From Clostridia bacterium (lineage in GTDB: Bacteria; Bacillota; Clostridia; UBA1212; UBA1255), in assembly GCA_017620915.1 (NCBI GenBank), contig JAFZSK010000089.1:1-41455 (forward strand): a stretch of 41,455 nt of DNA, written 5' to 3'. The position numbers and the translations under genes were made by a program. Numbering within the stretch: the stretch's first letter is position 1; each line of letters starts with the position of its first letter. Under the pieces are notes generated by a model. The model searched no databases, had not been told where the DNA came from, and saw only the letters and a list, made by a program, of their open reading frames with translations. This document shows positions 37,241 through 41,455 of this stretch, in pieces.

Positions 37241-39083
37241 CGCAGATCCCCCTTCCGTATGTTTGTACGCCGCAGCCGGAGCATTGAGCCGCGCAGTTGG
37301 GCGTTACGATGCCCTGCTTTGCCCGCTCCAGTTCCCGCTTGAAGAAACGTTTTGTCACGCCGATATCGACGTGATCCCAGGGCAGCGGTTCTTCCGTATC
37401 CCGCTCGCGGCGGTTGAAATCTTCCGCGATCAGGCCGTTTTTTTCGAACGCGGCCATCCAGCGGCCGTAATCCAGGTATTCCTGCCAGGCGTCAAAACGC
37501 GCACCGGCTTTCCAGACGTCGTATATTACATTGCCGATCCGGCGGTCGCCCCGGGAGATCGCGCCTTCCAGCACCGACGTTTCCGGGTCGTGCCAGCTGA
37601 AACTGACGCGGCGTGAAAGATGCTGTTTTATGACATCCTGGCGGCGCCGGATCTCCGGGATAGAGATCTGCGGCGCCCACTGGAACGGCGTGAACGGTTT
37701 GGGCACGAATGTGGAAACGCTCACGGTGATGCTGGGGCGGCGTGCTTTGCGGCCGGCGTGCACTTCGTCGTATACCGCCAGCACTTTATGGGCCAGGTCG
37801 GCAATACCGATCAGATCGTCGTCGGTCTCGAACGGCAGGCCCAGCATAAAGTACAGTTTGACCGTGCTCCAGCCGCCCTCGAAGGCAATGCGGCAGGACC
37901 GCAGCAGATCCGCTTCATTGACACCTTTATTTATGATGTCCCGCAGCCGCTGCGTGCCCGCTTCCGGTGCGAACGTGAGCCCGCTCTTGCGCACCGCCGA
38001 CACTTTCTCCATAAGTTCGAAGGAGAACGAGTCCAGCCGGAGCGAGGGCAACGCGATACTTACCCGCTGCGGCACCGTGATCTCCAGCAGTTTGTCGGTC
38101 AATTCCCCCAGCCGCGAATAATCGCTCGTGGACAGACTGAGCATCGATATCTCTTCGTACCCGGTGGACGCGATCAGTTTGCGCGCCACTTCAGTGAGCC
38201 GCTCCGGCGAGCGCTCCCGCACCGGCCGGTAAATGAATCCGGCCTGGCAGAACCGGCAGCCGCGGGTACAGCCCCGGAATATTTCCAGCATAATGCGATC
38301 GTGAACGACTTCGGTGTTGGGGACCACCATTTTGTCCGGCAGGTATGCGTTCTCAAAACTTGACACTACACGCTTCCGGATCCGGGCCGGCGCCACATCC
38401 GCAAATTCCGGTTTGGGTGAAAGGCGGCGGAAATGGCCGTTGTCATCGTACTCGCAGTCATAAAACGAAGGCACGTACACGCCCTCGATCCGCGCGAGTT
38501 TCCGGAGCGTATCGACTTTGCCGAGCCCGGCCTGTTTGCAGGCGCGGTACGTCTCCAGTATCTCCGGCAGCATCTCTTCGCCTTCGCCCAGATTATAGAA
38601 GTCGAAGAAGTCTGCCATGGGTTCGGTGTTGTTGGCGCTGGGTCCGCCGCAGAACACGATGGGATGGGATTCATCCCGGTCCGCCGCCCGCACGGGGATG
38701 CCGGCCAGGTCCAGCATATTGAGCACGTTGGTGTAGCTCATTTCGTACTGGAGCGAAAACGCCAGCATATCCAGGTTTGCGGCCTCAGTCTGGGACTCCA
38801 GCGTGAACAGTTTGTACCCGCCCGCACGCATCTTATCTTCCAGATCCGGCCACGGCGCAAACACGCGCTCGCACCACACGCCGGGCTGATCGTTCAGCAG
38901 ATGGTACAAAAGCTTGAAGCCCAGGTGCGACATGCCGATATCGTACATATCCGCAAAGCACATGGCCATATGGATGTCGTACTCGCCCGGCGCTTTGATC
39001 ACGCTGTTCAGTTCCCCGCCGATATATCTGCCGGGCTTTTCCGCCGCCAGCAGCATGCTGTCGGGTAGATACAATTCACTCAT
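37212..39083 (-). CDS. TIGR03960-family radical SAM protein
   Basis: 623 residues. A B12-binding-like N-terminal region (about 30-190) precedes the radical SAM core with C272, C276 and C279 in RGCTRGCRFCQAG. FAPEAGTQRLRDIINKG and KLYFMLGLPFETDDD are typical. A cysteine-rich tail (NCAAQCSGCGVQTYGRGIC) may hold a second iron-sulphur cluster. The family is widespread in Clostridia and usually sits near rplU-rpmA and ribonuclease G; here nadK-argR-recN follows. It may modify a translation component, but this is unproven. Confidence 0.92.
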   Translation of the reverse strand: MSELYLPDSMLLAAEKPGRYIGGELNSVIKAPGEYDIHMAMCFADMYDIGMSHLGFKLLYHLLNDQPGVWCERVFAPWPDLEDKMRAGGYKLFTLESQTEAANLDMLAFSLQYEMSYTNVLNMLDLAGIPVRAADRDESHPIVFCGGPSANNTEPMADFFDFYNLGEGEEMLPEILETYRACKQAGLGKVDTLRKLARIEGVYVPSFYDCEYDDNGHFRRLSPKPEFADVAPARIRKRVVSSFENAYLPDKMVVPNTEVVHDRIMLEIFRGCTRGCRFCQAGFIYRPVRERSPERLTEVARKLIASTGYEEISMLSLSTSDYSRLGELTDKLLEITVPQRVSIALPSLRLDSFSFELMEKVSAVRKSGLTFAPEAGTQRLRDIINKGVNEADLLRSCRIAFEGGWSTVKLYFMLGLPFETDDDLIGIADLAHKVLAVYDEVHAGRKARRPSITVSVSTFVPKPFTPFQWAPQISIPEIRRRQDVIKQHLSRRVSFSWHDPETSVLEGAISRGDRRIGNVIYDVWKAGARFDAWQEYLDYGRWMAAFEKNGLIAEDFNRRERDTEEPLPWDHVDIGVTKRFFKRELERAKQGIVTPNCAAQCSGCGVQTYGRGICVGQIQDPVQ

Positions 39084-39105
39084 TCAAAGGTCCTCTGAAA
39101 ACACA

Positions 39106-39111
39106 ATTATA
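39106..39111 (-). promoter_or_regulatory. -10 box of the radical-SAM pair
   Basis: TATAAT on the minus strand, 23 bp before the ATG at 39083. No good -35 hexamer at 16-18 bp spacing (TGAACC at 17). Confidence 0.45.
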
Positions 39112-39131
39112 AGACTGAAAGGTCCGGCGGT

Positions 39132-40046
39132 TCAGCGCCGCAGCGTCTCCACCAGCTCCTGCATCAGCGCGTCCCGGTTTATGAAGGTGACGCGGCGCAT
39201 CGGATGACGGCGCACATCGTGGCTGTAATGGTGGTCGTACTGCGGGATCAGCGCGGGGATGATCTCCGAGAACATGAACCTGTCATGGTCGTTCAGCAGC
39301 CATGCCACGGCGGTAACGTCCCAGATCACGCGGCTCCAGACCCGGCCGGCGGCATACTGCTCCGCTGCTTCGATCGTATGGCGGGCCAGGTAGTCGCACA
39401 GCGGGTTTTGTCCCTTCAGCCAGTATTCAAGCTCCGGGCCGCTGATGATAAACGTGGACGCCACGCCCATGCACGGCAGCTGCACCAGCGGGCAGCCGCA
39501 CCCGAACACTACGCGCGCGCCGGCCACGTCCTGCATCATGTTGAACTCGTTGGTATCGAACCACTGTTCGCTGTGGCCGCCCAGCCAGACGAGGACAATT
39601 TTTTCTTTAATTTCAGGTTTCAGCAAAAGCGCGGAGGCCACGTTGGTGATGGCGCCGATGGCCACCACATACAGCGGCTTTTCGGGCGAATACTCCATTG
39701 CCAGCTCCGCCAGCCGGTGCGCCGCGGGGCTCTCCACCGGCGTTTTTTCGTCTTTCAGATACGTGCGGGAGCCTTTGTACACACACTTTTTCAGTTCTTC
39801 CTCGCCCATCAGCGTGAGCAGGTTCAGGATCTCGTCGTACGACCGCTCCATGCCGGCTTCCGGCGTAGTGGAGTTCGCGTTGAAGAACGGTGCGGCAAAT
39901 AAAGCCTTCACGTTGCACTTCGGGCTTTTCACCATCAGCGAAAGCGCGAACTGGTCGTCAATTTCGTTATACGTATCCGTGTCCAGCACGCAGTCGACCA
40001 CGCCCGCCGGCACTTCCAGGTTCTTCATAAACTGTTCATGTGTCAT
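39132..40046 (-). CDS. Nucleoside hydrolase (IunH/RihA-like)
   Basis: 304 residues. The calcium-binding aspartate cluster appears as DTDTYNEIDDQFAL at about 22-35, a slightly expanded form of the DTDxGxDDxxAL motif. VVAIGAITNVASALL, LVWLGGH and WDVTAVAWLL are further family elements. It splits ribonucleosides into base and ribose in salvage. GGGGGAG lies just before the ATG. It follows purL by 58 bp on the same strand, so both may be expressed together, linking purine synthesis and salvage. Confidence 0.9.
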   Translation of the reverse strand: MTHEQFMKNLEVPAGVVDCVLDTDTYNEIDDQFALSLMVKSPKCNVKALFAAPFFNANSTTPEAGMERSYDEILNLLTLMGEEELKKCVYKGSRTYLKDEKTPVESPAAHRLAELAMEYSPEKPLYVVAIGAITNVASALLLKPEIKEKIVLVWLGGHSEQWFDTNEFNMMQDVAGARVVFGCGCPLVQLPCMGVASTFIISGPELEYWLKGQNPLCDYLARHTIEAAEQYAAGRVWSRVIWDVTAVAWLLNDHDRFMFSEIIPALIPQYDHHYSHDVRRHPMRRVTFINRDALMQELVETLRR

Positions 40047-40063
40047 ATTAACTCCCCCGTCTC

Positions 40064-40098
40064 ACTTAAAACTTAAAACTTATAACTTAAAACTTACA
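40064..40098. repeat. 7-bp tandem repeat, five copies
   Basis: ACTTAAA, ACTTAAA, ACTTATA, ACTTAAA, ACTTACA in direct succession, in the 58-bp gap between purL and the nucleoside hydrolase gene. It resembles the short tandem heptamers known from some bacterial intergenic regions. Confidence 0.85.
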
Positions 40099-40104
40099 AT
40101 TTAA

Positions 40105-41455
40105 TTAGGCAAAGTATTTTACTGCTGCCTCAAACATCCGCATATCGTACTCGCCCGGCACGTTGCGGTACAGGTCTTTGCCCGCGCGCTCGCTGTGACC
40201 CATTTTGCCAAAGACGCGGCCGTCGGGAGAGGTTATCCCCTCTACCGCGCAGCAGGAGCCGTTGGGGTTGAACGCGATATCGTTCGACGCATGCCCGTCG
40301 AGGTCGGCGTACTGCGTGGCGATCTGGCCGTTTTCCGCCAGCTGCCGGATGAGTTCCGGCGCCGCCACGAACCGGCCTTCGCCGTGGGATATCGGCACGC
40401 TGTACACTTCGCCCACATGCGTGAACCGCAGCCAGGGCGATTTATTGGAGGCAATGCGCGTCCGCACGATCGCGGACTGATGCCGCATGATCGTATTGAA
40501 CGTCAACGTCGGGCTGTTTTCATCGGGGTCAACGATCTTGCCGTACGGCACCAGCCCCAGCTTGATCAGCGCCTGGAAGCCGTTGCAGATGCCGCACATC
40601 AGGCCGTCGCGCCGCTCCAGCAGTTCCGTAACGCCGGTCTTCACGGCCTCGCTCCGGAAGAACGCGGTGATGAATTTACCGCTGCCGTCCGGCTCGTCGC
40701 CGCCGGAGAAACCGCCCGGTATGAACACCATCTGCGCCTTCGAGAGCGCCGCGCTGAACTGCTCCACGCTGCGTTTAATATCCTCCGCGCTGCGGTTCCG
40801 GATCACGATTATTTCCGGATCCGCGCCGGCGAAGAACATTGCCTTCGCCGAATCGTATTCGCAGTTCGTGCCCGGGAACGCCGGGATCAACACTTTCGGC
40901 TTCGCGCACTTGATATGCGGTGCGGGATAATCTGCGGCCCGGTACGCCGCATCATACACTTCTGTTTTAGCGGGGGCAATATTGCAGCTGAACACCGGTT
41001 CCAATTTGTCCTCGTACGCCGCCTGCACCGCTTTGTACGGCACGGTCTCGCCGCGGAACGTGAATCCGCTGCCCTCGGCGGCCACGCGCCCCAGCACCGT
41101 GCCCCCGATCGAACGCGGGTCTGTCCCCCCGTTCAATTCCAGTATAAACGCGCCGTAGTCGTACGCAAAAATATCATTCAGTTCAAGTCCCGGATCGAAT
41201 TCGAAACCGAAGCCGCCTCCGAAGCAGCTCTTCATCACCGACTCCGCGACGCCGCCCATGCCGGGCGTGCCGCAGGACAGCGCCTGGCCGCTTCTCAGCA
41301 ACGCCGTAACTTTGCCGAACAGCGCTTTCAGCGACTCCGCGTCCGGCAGACCGTCCGCACCGGTATCGGGGCGCAGCAGGACAACGTTGTCCCCCGCCCG
41401 TTTGAACTCCGGCGATACGGCGTCGTACGCTTTGCCCGTGGTCACTGCAAAAGAC
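40105..41455 (-). CDS. purL: Phosphoribosylformylglycinamidine synthase, C-terminal part (runs off the window)
   Basis: At least 450 residues of the C-terminus; the frame is open to the right edge, so the start lies outside. The first 190 residues are the end of the second AIR-synthase-like domain (GTPGMGGVAESVMKSCFGGG). From about 185 onward is the glutamine amidotransferase domain: VLIPAFPGTNCEYDSAKAMF, IPGGFSGGDEPDGSGKF, catalytic Cys in CGICNGFQALIKLG, and His/Glu in HGEGRF. This single-chain type is the form found in many Clostridia (TIGR01857-like). It makes FGAM in purine synthesis. Confidence 0.95.
   Translation of the reverse strand, partial: SFAVTTGKAYDAVSPEFKRAGDNVVLLRPDTGADGLPDAESLKALFGKVTALLRSGQALSCGTPGMGGVAESVMKSCFGGGFGFEFDPGLELNDIFAYDYGAFILELNGGTDPRSIGGTVLGRVAAEGSGFTFRGETVPYKAVQAAYEDKLEPVFSCNIAPAKTEVYDAAYRAADYPAPHIKCAKPKVLIPAFPGTNCEYDSAKAMFFAGADPEIIVIRNRSAEDIKRSVEQFSAALSKAQMVFIPGGFSGGDEPDGSGKFITAFFRSEAVKTGVTELLERRDGLMCGICNGFQALIKLGLVPYGKIVDPDENSPTLTFNTIMRHQSAIVRTRIASNKSPWLRFTHVGEVYSVPISHGEGRFVAAPELIRQLAENGQIATQYADLDGHASNDIAFNPNGSCCAVEGITSPDGRVFGKMGHSERAGKDLYRNVPGEYDMRMFEAAVKYFA

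Overview
The window looks like chromosome from an uncultured anaerobic Firmicute of class Clostridia. The evidence is a SpoVB/YtgP-type flippase, a long single-chain PurL with a fused glutaminase domain, the TIGR03960/DUF2344 radical-SAM pair, an ECF-type vitamin transporter core, RecN-ArgR-NadK in one operon, sigma-A type promoters with Gram-positive Shine-Dalgarno sites, and many secreted proteins with Thr/Pro/Glu/Ala linkers. Coding DNA is fairly GC-rich by eye; two non-coding islands are clearly AT-richer. I saw no rRNA, tRNA, CRISPR array, transposase, integrase or phage gene.

Layout. (1) 1-688: non-coding island A, with an array of imperfect 35-bp hairpins. (2) 689-3615: ecfT and a fused double-ATPase ecfA on the minus strand. 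(3) 3713-4487: non-coding island B, which shares exact 10-mer and 13-mer repeats with island A. (4) 4488-8123: an operon of ECF sigma factor, large membrane-anchored putative anti-sigma/sensor protein and low-molecular-weight tyrosine phosphatase, followed by a wall-anchored-like surface protein at 8187-8963. (5) 9111-10790: a YhhN/TMEM86 membrane protein converging on a WYL regulator. (6) 10891-15921: a small lower-GC hypothetical gene with an in-frame stop near its best start, then an overlapping four-gene operon (phosphodiesterase, secreted glycosidase-like protein, SPL-type radical SAM, hypothetical). It is divergent from a GH2 beta-mannosidase-like enzyme (16055-18496), and the two promoters share the same -35 region. 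(7) 18499-30761: ten minus-strand genes with gaps of at most 44 bp, possibly one long transcript: surface protein, cinA, SpoVB-like flippase, secreted endonuclease/phosphatase lipoprotein, STAS, HAMP-PP2C phosphatase, a STAS-kinase-HATPase fusion, SGNH hydrolase, HD hydrolase, nitroreductase. (8) 30985-33288: a BspA-type leucine-rich-repeat lipoprotein ending in a strong bidirectional terminator. (9) 33364-39083: recN, argR, nadK behind a perfect consensus promoter, then the DUF2344/TIGR03960 pair. (10) 39132-41455: nucleoside hydrolase and the C-terminal part of purL, which runs off the right edge.

How it fits together. Much of the window concerns the cell surface and signalling. There are two sigma-control modules: an ECF sigma with a large external sensor, and a partner-switching set of STAS protein, membrane PP2C phosphatase and a three-domain STAS/kinase/ATPase protein. 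Three membrane-tethered or wall-anchored-like proteins and one lipoprotein enzyme share Thr/Pro-rich stalks; the LRR lipoprotein has only a short Pro/Thr segment. The divergent glycosidase and phosphodiesterase genes suggest coordinated use of a mannose-containing glycan or glycolipid.

The least explained part is the pair of islands around ecfA-ecfT. They contain at least eight hairpins with different sequences, most with a single unpaired base, followed at fixed distances by one of two conserved tails (GGCGCCTTCT or AAAATGAGCGAGA). Nothing I recognise accounts for them.
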